A stretch of 64,000 nucleotides of DNA from NCBI RefSeq assembly GCF_014837035.1, contig NZ_JACSPS010000002.1, positions 511,851-575,850 of the forward strand. The letters run 5' to 3'. Numbering within the stretch: position 1 is the stretch's first letter; each line of letters begins with the position of its first letter. Under the pieces are notes generated by a model. The model made no database searches and had not been told where the DNA came from. It was given only the letters and a program-made list of their open reading frames with translations. This DNA comes from Kaistella pullorum. Lineage in GTDB: Bacteria > Bacteroidota > Bacteroidia > Flavobacteriales > Weeksellaceae. A program made the position numbers and the translations under genes. This document shows, piece after piece, positions 44,677 to 54,058 of the stretch.

Positions 44677-46458
44677 TTGAGATCAAAAATTTATATTTTC
44701 TTGATGATTCTGGTCGCATCTGCATTTGCGGCGGAAAACCCCCGGGACACCATCGCCGAAAATTTAAAAAGATCTAAAAGTAATTCCGAAAAACTTTCGC
44801 TGTATAAAAAATATGCGGAATTTTTTGAAACTAAAGACTTTGACCGCAGTATAAAACTGTCGAACGAGGGCCGTAAACTTGCCAAAAAAACCAATAACCA
44901 AACGCTGGAGGCCGAATTCCTGCGACATCTGGGCAACGCTTACTATTTTTCGGGCAAATTAGACAGCGCAGGAGGTTATTATTTCAGTGCGCTGAACATC
45001 CTCAAACTTCAAAAAGACCGGCGTAAGCTCGCCGAACTTTACAACAATCTAGGGCGTTTTTACCGCAAAACCAGCGACTATCAGCGGGCGCTGAAAAACT
45101 ATGATGAAGCACTCCACATTTATACGCAACTTGATGATTTAGAAGGAATTGCCACAGTTTATAATGAAAGTGGCGTGGTGTACGAATATTTAGAGCAACA
45201 TAATGAAGCCATAAGCCGTTACCAGAAATCACTGGAGATACAAAGGAAACGCAGTGATCTTGTGGGTCAGGGATATTCTTTAGAATTTATCGGCGGCAAT
45301 TATATTTTGCAGAAGAAATTCGAATTGGCGGAAAAATTTTTGCTTGCAGCGATAAACCTCCGTGAGCAGACAAAGGATGAATTTGCGCTGGCCATGAGCT
45401 ATAATGTTCTTGGGAAGTTGTATCAGGAGCAGGATCGCTACAGCGAATCTGAGGTTTATTTTCTTAAAAGTAACGCCATTTCCCGCCGGCTTGATTATCT
45501 TGATTTACTGAAAAACAACTATCAAAACCTCGCTAAAATCTATCGTCTGCAGGGCAAAAACGATGCAGCATATGAAAACCTCGAAAATTTCAGAATCATA
45601 AACGACAGTATTTTCACACTTGGAAAGGCTGAGCAGATCGAGGAACTTTCGGTAAAATATGAAACCGCCGAAAAAGACCGTCAGCTTTTAGCCGAAAAGT
45701 CAAAGGTATTCAAGCGTAATGTCCTGGTATTCTCGCTTCTTGGCGTGTTACTGCTCGGCTTTTTCTATTATCAGAATTACCGTGCACGCCAGAAAGTTCA
45801 GTTGCAGCGGGTGGTCCTACATCAACAGGAACTTGCCGCAAACGCCGTACTGCAGGCCGAAGACAACGAAAGGAAGCGCATGGCAACGCAGCTTCACGAT
45901 GGTATCGGCCAGTTGCTTTCTGCCGCAAACATGAACCTAAGTATGTTTAATGACTTTAAAAATGACGAAAATAAATTCACCGCAGTTCTTAACAAAACGC
46001 AATCTATTCTCGGGGACGCAATTTCGGACGTTCGCACACTTTCACACCAAATCATGCCAAATATGCTCATCAGAAACAGTCTGCCCGATGCCTTGCGTGA
46101 TCTGGTAGCCAAAACCAGTTCGACTAGTTTAAATATTCAACTCGAGATCAATAATCTTCGGAAGGATCTTAATCAGTCACTTCAGGTCTTGATTTTCAGG
46201 GTGATACAGGAATGTCTGAACAATACAATCAAACATGCGAAGGCATCGGAAGTGCAAATTAAAATTCAACAGGACAAGGGCTTTGTGGAGATTTTCTATG
46301 GTGATAACGGGATTGGTTTTGATGTCGATGAGGCCATCGCAGCCGGTGGTTTGGGCGTGGAAAATATAAAATCACGTATAGAAATGCTTAAAGGATCGTA
46401 TGTTCTGAAAAGTGAGAAAGATCGCGGAACCACAGTCAAAATGAAAATCCCATACTGA
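44677..46458 (+). CDS. TPR sensor histidine kinase
   Basis: A 593-residue kinase starting at TTG 44677. A signal/anchor helix (1-19) is followed by periplasmic tetratricopeptide repeats (about 30-330: AEFLRHLGNAYYFSGKLDSAGGYYFSALNILK and similar), one membrane helix (346-366), a linker and a HisKA_3/ATPase kinase core with His407 in QLHDGIGQLLS. TPRs suggest a protein or peptide ligand. It ends with the TGATG overlap into the next regulator, so the two form a pair. Confidence 0.9.
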   Translation: MRSKIYIFLMILVASAFAAENPRDTIAENLKRSKSNSEKLSLYKKYAEFFETKDFDRSIKLSNEGRKLAKKTNNQTLEAEFLRHLGNAYYFSGKLDSAGGYYFSALNILKLQKDRRKLAELYNNLGRFYRKTSDYQRALKNYDEALHIYTQLDDLEGIATVYNESGVVYEYLEQHNEAISRYQKSLEIQRKRSDLVGQGYSLEFIGGNYILQKKFELAEKFLLAAINLREQTKDEFALAMSYNVLGKLYQEQDRYSESEVYFLKSNAISRRLDYLDLLKNNYQNLAKIYRLQGKNDAAYENLENFRIINDSIFTLGKAEQIEELSVKYETAEKDRQLLAEKSKVFKRNVLVFSLLGVLLLGFFYYQNYRARQKVQLQRVVLHQQELAANAVLQAEDNERKRMATQLHDGIGQLLSAANMNLSMFNDFKNDENKFTAVLNKTQSILGDAISDVRTLSHQIMPNMLIRNSLPDALRDLVAKTSSTSLNIQLEINNLRKDLNQSLQVLIFRVIQECLNNTIKHAKASEVQIKIQQDKGFVEIFYGDNGIGFDVDEAIAAGGLGVENIKSRIEMLKGSYVLKSEKDRGTTVKMKIPY

Positions 46459-47114
46459 TGGAGAATACTGTAAACATCGTAATCATCGACGATCACAATA
46501 TCATTATTGAAGGTATTGAGCTGATGCTGGGTTTCGAAAAAGATATCGCTATCAAGAAAACCTATAATGACGCCAATCTTTTCATTGATGACCTGCGAAA
46601 CAGGAAAGTAGAGTCTGAAATAGTGTTGATGGACGTTGTGATGCCTGCTATCAATGGTCTCGAAGCATCCAAAATTCTGAAAAAGGAGTTTCCACATCTA
46701 AAAATCATCATACTTTCGATGAACTATGAGGCGAAAATCATTTATGAACTAATCGAAAAAACGGGTGTGGAGGGATATCTTTCGAAAAAAATCTCCCGCA
46801 GCGAACTGGTTTCGGCCATTCAATACGTTCGGAAAGGCTACACGCATCTGTCACCTGAGGCTGCGGAAATGCTGGATAGCTTCCGAAAAAAGATTGTGGA
46901 TTATCCCGCAGTGAAACTTTCGGACCGTGAGAAACAGATTGTGAAAATGATGTTCGCAGGCGACTCGAATAAAGAAATTGCCGCAAAACTCTTCATAAGC
47001 CTGAGTACTGTAGAAACCCACCGGAAAAACATCTACCGGAAAACCGACGTAAACAGTTTGCCTAAACTGATGCAAATTGTAACCGACCTGCAGCTTTTGG
47101 ATGATCTTCATTAA
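46458..47114 (+). CDS. LuxR-type response regulator
   Basis: A 218-residue regulator with receiver domain (phospho-acceptor Asp59 in VLMDVVMPAING) and a C-terminal LuxR helix-turn-helix (LSDREKQIVKMMFAGDSNKEIAAKLFISLSTVETHRKNIYRKT). Its ATG shares one base with the stop of the TPR kinase gene, and it should receive phosphate from it. A terminator follows about 65 bases later. Confidence 0.93.
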   Translation: MENTVNIVIIDDHNIIIEGIELMLGFEKDIAIKKTYNDANLFIDDLRNRKVESEIVLMDVVMPAINGLEASKILKKEFPHLKIIILSMNYEAKIIYELIEKTGVEGYLSKKISRSELVSAIQYVRKGYTHLSPEAAEMLDSFRKKIVDYPAVKLSDREKQIVKMMFAGDSNKEIAAKLFISLSTVETHRKNIYRKTDVNSLPKLMQIVTDLQLLDDLH

Positions 47115-47178
47115 CGGAAGATTTGAATTCGATTTTAATTGTCACGAAATTTCAGCGATAAACTTCGGGTCAATAAAT

Positions 47179-47205
47179 AAACTTCGTGCACCGCGAGGTT
47201 TTTTT
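47179..47205 (+). terminator. Terminator of the TPR-kinase/regulator operon
   Basis: AAACTTCG pairs with CGAGGTTT (one wobble pair) across a seven-base loop, followed by four T. It lies 65 bases after the regulator stop. Confidence 0.6.
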
Positions 47206-47284
47206 ATGCCTAAAAATACCCAAAAAGGTGTAGCGATGTGTACCGGGCAGCGGTGTACTTTTATTCTACAAAAAATCACAAATC

Positions 47285-49186
47285 ATGAATTACAAAAATT
47301 TATTTGTTGCCGCATTTGTTACAGCAGGTGTTGCGATGCATGCGCAGGGCATGAACGTCCTGGAGAAAGATTATGAAATTTCACGTAAAGCCAAAAAAGG
47401 ATACTTGGGTGGAGTAGAAGCTAAAGCGGATGGTAATTTCGACATGATCTATTTTTTGCCATCGTCTAAAAAGATGGTGAAAATAGAAACCTACAGCTTT
47501 GATAAAGACGCGAATCTCACCGGATCAAAGAAAGATGAGTGGGAAATAGAAAAAGCCCGAAAACGGTACAAAGGTCTGACATACAAGGGTGATCTACTGG
47601 TTAACAATGCTATTTCGGTAAGTTCAAACCTGATGGGTAAACTGGTTTACAAAAACCGGAAAGTAACCGCCAAATACAACTGGCTTGCGGGTGGATATGT
47701 GCGAAAGGTAAAAATGCTCGACAAACAAAAACTCACCAACGACAATGGCGACGAATACCTTTTCGGAGGTGCTTATGAAGTGGAAAGAGACAGCGCGATC
47801 CTCGTGATGGGCTACCCTTACAGCCGCGAAAAAGCAGATTTTTCTAAAATCGAATTATTAAAAGTTCAAAACGACGGCAGTATACGGAAAATACAATCTC
47901 TTGCGACCGGTAGCCAGCTTCGGCCCGTCTTCTCAAAACCATTGCTCGATGATGACAGCCGTAATATAGAAAACGATGATTTACCACGTGATTGGATTTT
48001 GGTAATGGCTCCGGCGAGAGGCACAAATCTACCACCAAATGAGATGACTTATTTCCGCATCACGCCTGAAGGTACGATTAGAGAAAACTTCAAATTCACC
48101 GCACCCACAGCCGGTTACAGGATCATCAATGCGTACGAGAAGAACGGAAATGTGCTTCTTTATGGACTTGGAATAAAAAAAGACGGGAAAACGGCGGAAG
48201 AATTACTCGGGATGTCAGTTTCTCCGTCCAGTATGGATTCTGAAGAAATAGAACAAACCAAAAGCGGAACGTCTGCCACAGAAAAAGTCCTGGGTAAACT
48301 TGGCGGATTAGGCGGATTGGTAAGTGCCGGAAAAAAAGCTGTAAACCTCGCCACTGGCAAAGAGGAAATGATGCCGAGCCAGGACGACCTTGAAAATGCC
48401 ATGGATGAAAAAAAATATACTGATTTCATCGTGTGCAAAGTCTCCGGTGGTCGTTTGGTATTCGCTAATGCGACGCCGATCGAGGAGCTGAATCAGAAAG
48501 CAGTTGCAGGACCCGACATGAAAAAAGCGCTCAGTTTTGACGGCAAAAAATTTAAGACAAATAATTTCCAAATCTTAAATGATGGCTCGATGGTTTTAAG
48601 TTTTCAGGATTTCAAGAAAAACAGCGGTGGAGTAGGCGGAAACAAAATGCTGAACACACTCGCAGGCATCAGAACTTCATCCAGCGGTCCGAAATACGAA
48701 AGGATTTATCAGGGTCTTTATATGCTTCACCTGAATCCGGACGGCAGTTTGAAGAAAAACTACACGGTTTTGCTCGATCAGAAGAACAAAAAAGGCTTTT
48801 TTAATAATTCTCCGATGACCGCTGATAATTTTCCCGCAACCAGTTATGTAATCGAAAGCAAGGACGGAAAGTCTGTTAACTGGGTAATGGAAATGGTAAA
48901 AGCAATTGATAAGGATACAGATTTCAGCAGTTTCATGAATTTTGACGGGTCTACCACCAATACTACTACCACTTCCTATTCGCCATTTTACAGTATCGAA
49001 TACGGAAAACTGAACCTTGCAGAAGGATCCTCATCCGCCTTCCGCACATTGGGAGACCTGGAAAAAAAGAAATATTACCTGTATGAAAAATACAACCGGA
49101 TGCAGATTGGAGATTACACGTACTTCTTCAGTGAAACACCAAACGGTGACCGGCTTCTGATCTCAAGGCTTGATGTGAACCAATAG
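47285..49186 (+). CDS. Secreted protein of unknown function
   Basis: I do not recognise this 633-residue protein. It has a signal peptide (1-21, ending MHAQG), then long stretches of beta-rich sequence with repeated NGNVLLYGLG/DGSMVLSFQDF/DGSVNWVMEMV-like units and a central low-complexity KLGGLGGLVSAGKKAVNLATGKEE segment (about 340-362). It has no lipobox and no membrane helix beyond the signal peptide. It is probably periplasmic or exported. It lies between two terminators, so it seems to be a single gene. Confidence 0.6.
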   Translation: MNYKNLFVAAFVTAGVAMHAQGMNVLEKDYEISRKAKKGYLGGVEAKADGNFDMIYFLPSSKKMVKIETYSFDKDANLTGSKKDEWEIEKARKRYKGLTYKGDLLVNNAISVSSNLMGKLVYKNRKVTAKYNWLAGGYVRKVKMLDKQKLTNDNGDEYLFGGAYEVERDSAILVMGYPYSREKADFSKIELLKVQNDGSIRKIQSLATGSQLRPVFSKPLLDDDSRNIENDDLPRDWILVMAPARGTNLPPNEMTYFRITPEGTIRENFKFTAPTAGYRIINAYEKNGNVLLYGLGIKKDGKTAEELLGMSVSPSSMDSEEIEQTKSGTSATEKVLGKLGGLGGLVSAGKKAVNLATGKEEMMPSQDDLENAMDEKKYTDFIVCKVSGGRLVFANATPIEELNQKAVAGPDMKKALSFDGKKFKTNNFQILNDGSMVLSFQDFKKNSGGVGGNKMLNTLAGIRTSSSGPKYERIYQGLYMLHLNPDGSLKKNYTVLLDQKNKKGFFNNSPMTADNFPATSYVIESKDGKSVNWVMEMVKAIDKDTDFSSFMNFDGSTTNTTTTSYSPFYSIEYGKLNLAEGSSSAFRTLGDLEKKKYYLYEKYNRMQIGDYTYFFSETPNGDRLLISRLDVNQ

Positions 49187-49279
49187 TAAAATCATAGTGA
49201 TTTCCGCGCCCTTCGATAATTTATAAGTATTTAAGTGGCTCATAAGGGTGCGGTTTTCTTTAAACAACAAAAAATAATC

Positions 49280-49738
49280 ATGAAAACTTTTAATAAATAC
49301 TTTGTTCTAATACTTCCAATCATCCTTGCATCAGTGATTTTAATATCATGCGAACGGTCAGAAACTAATGATGACCAGGTTGCACCGCCTGCTGCAACCG
49401 GATTTTTCTGGCGGGAAAATGATATGAACGCGGCGTTGAAAACTGCCGGGTCCTCTGAACTCAGAACACAGTTTAAGAGTATTTTTGCATTCACAGGTGC
49501 AACTACCAGTTCGGGAACTGTATTTGAAATAAATCTTAGCGGCACAGCGGTCGGAACTTATGATATCGGAACTGCGGGAAACGCTTTATATTTTAATGGT
49601 TTTGGCAGCACCAGCGGCGGCAAAATAATCATTACCAAAAATGATGGCAGCAAAGCTTCAGGCACTTTCGAAGCGAGTGGGACCGGTGGCACAGCCAGCA
49701 AAGTCTATGGAACATTCACAGACATTCCAGTAAAATAA
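49280..49738 (+). CDS. Small lipoprotein, unknown
   Basis: A 152-residue protein with lipobox VILISC (Cys24). The mature part is rich in glycine, serine and threonine with short strand-like repeats (TSSGTVFEINLSGTAVGTYDIG), which suggests a small beta sandwich or barrel. I start at ATG 49280; upstream in-frame codons lack a signal-like sequence. Function is unknown. It is followed by a strong hairpin. Confidence 0.65.
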   Translation: MKTFNKYFVLILPIILASVILISCERSETNDDQVAPPAATGFFWRENDMNAALKTAGSSELRTQFKSIFAFTGATTSSGTVFEINLSGTAVGTYDIGTAGNALYFNGFGSTSGGKIIITKNDGSKASGTFEASGTGGTASKVYGTFTDIPVK

Positions 49739-49765
49739 AAAATACTGTATAACAAAACTAAAAAC

Positions 49766-49795
49766 GCAGACCGGGGATTTTACTTCCCGGTCTGC
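49766..49795. terminator. Perfect 10-bp hairpin after the small lipoprotein
   Basis: GCAGACCGGG (49766-49775) pairs perfectly with CCCGGTCTGC (49786-49795) across a ten-base loop. On plus no T-run follows; on minus the T-rich stretch follows the stem. It is a clear structure, but its direction of use is odd since no minus-strand gene enters it. Confidence 0.5.
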
Positions 49796-49823
49796 CTGTG
49801 ATATGCCATAAATACTATTTTGT

Positions 49824-49831
49824 TATATTTG
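49824..49831 (+). promoter_or_regulatory. -7 element of the desaturase gene
   Basis: TATATTTG matches the consensus and lies 20 bases before the ATG. No TTG is found at -33. Confidence 0.45.
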
Positions 49832-49850
49832 CGTACCGGTAAAAATTAAC

Positions 49851-50831
49851 ATGATGTACGATAAACTTGTAAGAATAGAGGTAATGCGCAGTTTGGGCAA
49901 AGAAGTGAGCGATTTCATAGCGACGTATCTTACCCCAGTGGAAAAAATTTGGCAACCCACAGATTTTTTGCCGGATCCTACTGCAGATCAGTTCAAATAT
50001 GATGTAGAAGAACTGCAAACCTACGCCCAGGAAATGGATTATGACCTATTCGTGACGCTCATCGGAGACTGTATCACCGAAGAAGCGCTCCCAAGTTATG
50101 AATCATGGATTATGGGAATCGATGGTATCGAACAGGAAGAACGAAGCGGCTGGTCTCAATGGGTACGCAGCTGGACGGCAGAAGAAAACCGTCACGGTGA
50201 TTTGCTGAACAAATATCTTTATTTGTGTGGCCGCGTAAATATGCGGGAAGTAGAAATCACTACTCAATATTTAATTCAGGATGGGTTCGATATCGGAACT
50301 TCAATGGATCCGTACCGAAATTTCGTGTACACCAGTTTCCAGGAAACCGCTACCAACATCTCACACAGGCGAGTAGGTTCTTTGGCAAAGCAGACCGGAA
50401 ATACAAAACTTTCCAGAATGTGCGGTGTGATCGCTGCTGACGAGGCGCGACACGCAAAAGCATACAAGCACTTTGTCACACGTATTTTTGAACTTGACCC
50501 TTCCGAAATGATGCTGGCTTTTGAAGATATGATGCGTAAGAAAATTGTAATGCCGGCACATCTGATGCGGGAATCTGGCCAGAAAGCAGGCGAATTGTGG
50601 GGTCACTTCTCCGATGCGGCCCAGCGCGCGATGGTGTATACCGGTCAGGATTATATTGACATACTTAGTGGTTTGCTGAACGACTGGAAAATAGAACATA
50701 TCACCGGCCTAACCGAAAAAGCGGAAAAAGCCCAGGAATACCTGATGAAATTGCCAAGCAGGCTGCAACGCGTAACAGACAGGATTGCGACCCCGGATCT
50801 GGAATATCAGTTTAAATGGGTGAAGTCTTAA
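49851..50831 (+). CDS. Ferritin-like acyl-ACP desaturase
   Basis: A 326-residue soluble di-iron enzyme that uses O2 to put a double bond into acyl-ACP. The two iron-ligand motifs are EENRHG (Glu112, His115) and DEARHA (Glu198, His201); further Glu ligands lie near 78 and 165. This is the plant/actinobacterial stearoyl-ACP desaturase family, so the organism should make unsaturated fatty acids aerobically. It has its own promoter motif and terminator. Confidence 0.93.
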   Translation: MMYDKLVRIEVMRSLGKEVSDFIATYLTPVEKIWQPTDFLPDPTADQFKYDVEELQTYAQEMDYDLFVTLIGDCITEEALPSYESWIMGIDGIEQEERSGWSQWVRSWTAEENRHGDLLNKYLYLCGRVNMREVEITTQYLIQDGFDIGTSMDPYRNFVYTSFQETATNISHRRVGSLAKQTGNTKLSRMCGVIAADEARHAKAYKHFVTRIFELDPSEMMLAFEDMMRKKIVMPAHLMRESGQKAGELWGHFSDAAQRAMVYTGQDYIDILSGLLNDWKIEHITGLTEKAEKAQEYLMKLPSRLQRVTDRIATPDLEYQFKWVKS

Positions 50832-50859
50832 ATAAGAAAACTCAAATTAATTTCATTGC

Positions 50860-50889
50860 GAGCGGCAGATTTTCTGCCGCTCTTTTATT
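50860..50889 (+). terminator. Terminator of the desaturase gene
   Basis: GAGCGGCAGA / TCTGCCGCTC form a perfect ten-base stem with a three-base loop, then TTTTATTTT. The -7 element of the next gene begins five bases later. Confidence 0.85.
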
Positions 50890-50893
50890 TTGT

Positions 50894-50901
50894 TATCTTT
50901 G
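50894..50901 (+). promoter_or_regulatory. -7 element of the HAD hydrolase gene
   Basis: TATCTTTG is a full match, 22 bases before the ATG at 50923 and directly after the desaturase terminator. Confidence 0.5.
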
Positions 50902-50922
50902 CTCGGCAAAAAATTTATTTTG

Positions 50923-51354
50923 ATGAAAAGCAACAAGAAACTTGCAATTGACTTTGACGGAACCGTCGTAGAAGACGCATATCCGGGTATTGGAAAACCC
51001 AAAACCTTTGCGTTCGAAACTTTGCGTAAACTGCAGTCTGAAGGCTACCGACTGATCTTATGGACGTACAGACACGGGAAAACACTCGAGGAGGCCGTAG
51101 AATTTTGCCGCAAACATGGTGTGGAGTTTTATGCCGTCAATTCAAGTTTTGAAGGTGAGATTTTTGATGCAGACGCAGCTTCACGCAAGATAGATGCAGA
51201 TCTTTTCATTGATGACCGCAACCTTGGCGGTTTTCCGGGTTGGGGCGAAATCTATAACATCATCAATGACCGTATCGAGTTTCGCGTGGAAGGCTCTGAG
51301 GTTTTAGCCTATTCAAAAATGAAGAAGGAAAAGAAAAAAGGTCTTTTCTGGTAA
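50923..51354 (+). CDS. Small HAD-superfamily hydrolase
   Basis: A 143-residue haloacid-dehalogenase-like phosphatase without a cap domain. Motif I reads IDFDGTVVED, with the nucleophile aspartate, and motif IV DLFIDDRNLGG. Such proteins are known in Bacteroides as structurally solved hydrolases of unknown substrate. I start at ATG 50923, not the upstream in-frame TTG, because of the promoter at 50894. The gene is 48 bases before map. Confidence 0.85.
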   Translation: MKSNKKLAIDFDGTVVEDAYPGIGKPKTFAFETLRKLQSEGYRLILWTYRHGKTLEEAVEFCRKHGVEFYAVNSSFEGEIFDADAASRKIDADLFIDDRNLGGFPGWGEIYNIINDRIEFRVEGSEVLAYSKMKKEKKKGLFW

Positions 51355-51402
51355 ACTTTCCTTCCCTGATAAATTTAAATTTAAGCCTGTTAAAATACTT
51401 AC

Positions 51403-52212
51403 ATGATCATCTTAAAAACACTTGAAGAACTGAGGGTAATGCGCGAAAGCGCACAATTGGTTTCCAGGACGCTCGGCATGCTGGCCAAAGAAATAAAACC
51501 CGGCACGACCACCGTTCATCTTGATAAGTTGGGTGGAGAGTTCATCCGTGATCATGGCGGTGAACCGGCTTTCCTCGGAATGTACGGATTCCCGAAAAAT
51601 CTGTGTATCTCGCCCAATGCGGAGGTTGTACACGGAATTCCGAATGACAAACCGCTTGTAGAAGGTGACATACTTTCCGTTGATTGCGGCGTGTATATGA
51701 ACGGTTTTTACGGTGACCACGCTTATTCTTTTGAAGTGGGAGAAGTGGAACCTGAGACTAAAAAGCTGCTCGATATAACCAAAGAATCTTTGTACAAAGG
51801 AATTGCGCAGTGTGTTCGTGGAAAAAGAGTAGGAGATATTTCAAATGCTATCCAGGAACACTGCGAAAAACACGGCTATGGTGTTGTCCGTGAACTTGTA
51901 GGCCATGGTCTTGGCCGAAAGATGCACGAAGATCCACAGGTTCCGAATTATGGCCGGAAAGGCAGTGGCAAAGTATTGAAAGACGGTGTCGCGCTGGCTA
52001 TAGAACCGATGGTAAATCTCGGTACTGAAAAAGTGAAATTTCATGATGATGGCTGGACGGTTACTTCGCTGGACAACTCTCCGTCTGCACACTTCGAGCA
52101 CAATGTCGCAATAATCGGTGGCAAACCGGTTCTGCTGAGCACCTTTAAATATATCTATGAAGCTTTAGGAATTAATAGTACGGAAGAAGACGCCTTCACC
52201 CTCGATTTTTGA
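51403..52212 (+). CDS. map: Type I methionine aminopeptidase
   Basis: Map removes the initiator methionine from nascent proteins. The 269-residue enzyme has the five metal ligands of the pita-bread fold (CGVYMNGFYGDHAYSF, GHGLGRKMHEDPQVPNY, AIEPMVNLG, SAHFEHNVAI). The length is near the usual 250-265. It overlaps the methyltransferase gene by one base. Confidence 0.96.
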   Translation: MIILKTLEELRVMRESAQLVSRTLGMLAKEIKPGTTTVHLDKLGGEFIRDHGGEPAFLGMYGFPKNLCISPNAEVVHGIPNDKPLVEGDILSVDCGVYMNGFYGDHAYSFEVGEVEPETKKLLDITKESLYKGIAQCVRGKRVGDISNAIQEHCEKHGYGVVRELVGHGLGRKMHEDPQVPNYGRKGSGKVLKDGVALAIEPMVNLGTEKVKFHDDGWTVTSLDNSPSAHFEHNVAIIGGKPVLLSTFKYIYEALGINSTEEDAFTLDF

Positions 52213-52979
52213 TGAGAAAAATTGCAAAATTTTTTCTGAATAATATACCTCGGCCTATCCTTATAAACCTGAGCGTTTTTTTGCGGCCGTTGATTTATCA
52301 GCTCTTTAAAGGCGACCGGTTCACAGATCCAATTGACGGTAAATCATATCGGAAATTTCTGCCGTATGGCTACGGAAGACAGCGTGATAATGCGCTTTCA
52401 CCCGGTACTTTAAGTCTCGAGCGTCACCGCCAAATGTGGCTGTATCTCCAAAATGAAACCGATTTTTTCCGGAAAAACTACAAAGTGCTGCATATCGCGC
52501 CTGAACAGGAATTTCAGCGGCGGTTCAAAAAAACAAAAAATCTCCAATATGTTTCGGCAGATCTTTTTTCCCCAATTGTGGACGTGAAAGCGGACATTCT
52601 TGATTTACCTTTTGAAGACGAAAGTTTTGAAGTCATTTTCTGCAATCATGTGTTGGAGCATATCGAAGATGACCAAAAAGCGATGGGCGAACTATTTCGT
52701 GTGATGAAAAAGGGCGGCTGGGGAATCTTTCAGGTACCGATGAAAACGGGTTTGGAAAAAACTTACGAAGATTTTTCAATTAAAGATCCAAAAGAACGAC
52801 AGAAAAACTTCGGCCAGTACGATCACGTGCGCTGGTACGGAATGGATTATTTCCAAAGACTGAAAAACGCCGGATTTGAAGTTGATATCAATTTTTATTC
52901 AAAGCAATTTTCACCGGAGCTGCGCAAGCGTTACGGCCTTCTCGTAAATGAGATATTGCCAGTGGTTTATAAGCGGTAA
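52212..52979 (+). CDS. Class I SAM-dependent methyltransferase
   Basis: A 255-residue methyltransferase with an unusual opening (a basic, hydrophobic 40-residue stretch) and the core YKVLHIAPEQEFQRRFKK (motif I variant), VDVKADILDLPFEDESFEVIFCNHVLEHIEDDQKAMGELFRVMKKGGWGIFQVP. The substrate is unknown. ATG at 52212 overlaps the map stop (TGATG), so translation is coupled. Confidence 0.88.
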   Translation: MRKIAKFFLNNIPRPILINLSVFLRPLIYQLFKGDRFTDPIDGKSYRKFLPYGYGRQRDNALSPGTLSLERHRQMWLYLQNETDFFRKNYKVLHIAPEQEFQRRFKKTKNLQYVSADLFSPIVDVKADILDLPFEDESFEVIFCNHVLEHIEDDQKAMGELFRVMKKGGWGIFQVPMKTGLEKTYEDFSIKDPKERQKNFGQYDHVRWYGMDYFQRLKNAGFEVDINFYSKQFSPELRKRYGLLVNEILPVVYKR

Positions 52980-53085
52980 TTCAACGACAGAACACAACAT
53001 TCCAAACTGCCATCTCTGAGCTAAAAAACCTTGTTTCAGCATATTTTTGCCTTTCGCGGAATTCTTATACTAAAGTTTGTTTCAT

Positions 53086-53093
53086 TAACTTTG
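53086..53093 (+). promoter_or_regulatory. -7 element of era
   Basis: TAACTTTG matches the consensus and lies 42 bases before the era ATG. Confidence 0.45.
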
Positions 53094-53134
53094 CAAAAGG
53101 TCTAAACACAGACTTTTTTAATATCTTTTTTTCA

Positions 53135-54010
53135 ATGCATAAAGCTGGATTTGTAAATATAGTCGGTAAGCCCAACGTGGGTAAATCTACTCTCCTCAAT
53201 CAATTGATGGGTGAGAAGCTCGCCATCGTAACGCAGAAAGCGCAGACAACGCGCCACAGGATTTTTGGAATGTATAATGAAGAGGATCTTCAGATCGTAT
53301 TTTCAGACACGCCGGGCGTTCTTGATCCAAAATACGGATTGCAGGAAAAAATGATGGATTTTGTGAAAGATTCACTACAGGACGCGGATGTTTTCCTTTA
53401 CATTGTAGATGTGCTTGATACCGGCGAACAGTCGGAATTTCTGATTGAAAAACTGAACAAAATACCAGTTCCTGTCCTTATTTTGATCAACAAGATCGAT
53501 CAGTCGAACCAGCTTGACCTTGAAAAGACAATGGAGCTGTGGCACGAAAGAATTCCTAAAGCTGAAATACTGCCCATTTCTGCCCTCCGCGCCTTTAACA
53601 CTGAGGTTATTTTACCTAAACTAAAATCTTTGCTGCCGGAAAGTCCGCCATATTATGACAAAGATATGTATACGGACAAGCCGGAAAGATTTTTCGTGAA
53701 TGAAGCAATCCGTGAGAAAATCCTGCTCAATTATGAGAAGGAAATCCCTTATTCAGTAGAGGTGGTGACAGAAATGTTTAAAGAAAAAGAAGGCATCATA
53801 TTCATCGATTCAATCATTTACGTGGAGCGCGATACCCAAAAGGGCATCATCATAGGCCACAAAGGTGAAGCCATAAAAAAAGTGGGTACGGAAGCCCGGC
53901 TCGACCTCGAAAAATTCTTTGCGAAGAAAATACACCTGAACCTTTTTGTAAAAGTGAAGAAAGACTGGCGCAAAAACGACCGTGACCTCAAAAATTTCGG
54001 CTACCGCTAG
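53135..54010 (+). CDS. era: GTPase Era
   Basis: Era binds the 3' end of 16S rRNA and helps assemble the 30S subunit. Motifs G1 GKPNVGKST, G3 DTPG, and G4 NKID are in order, followed by the KH domain with VEVVTEMFKEKEGIIFIDSIIYVERDTQKGIIIGHKGEAIKKVG. The 291-residue length is normal. Confidence 0.97.
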   Translation: MHKAGFVNIVGKPNVGKSTLLNQLMGEKLAIVTQKAQTTRHRIFGMYNEEDLQIVFSDTPGVLDPKYGLQEKMMDFVKDSLQDADVFLYIVDVLDTGEQSEFLIEKLNKIPVPVLILINKIDQSNQLDLEKTMELWHERIPKAEILPISALRAFNTEVILPKLKSLLPESPPYYDKDMYTDKPERFFVNEAIREKILLNYEKEIPYSVEVVTEMFKEKEGIIFIDSIIYVERDTQKGIIIGHKGEAIKKVGTEARLDLEKFFAKKIHLNLFVKVKKDWRKNDRDLKNFGYR

Positions 54011-54058
54011 TAGTTGCTGATACAGGTTATTTTCTTAAATTTGGTAAAATTTGTCCCG

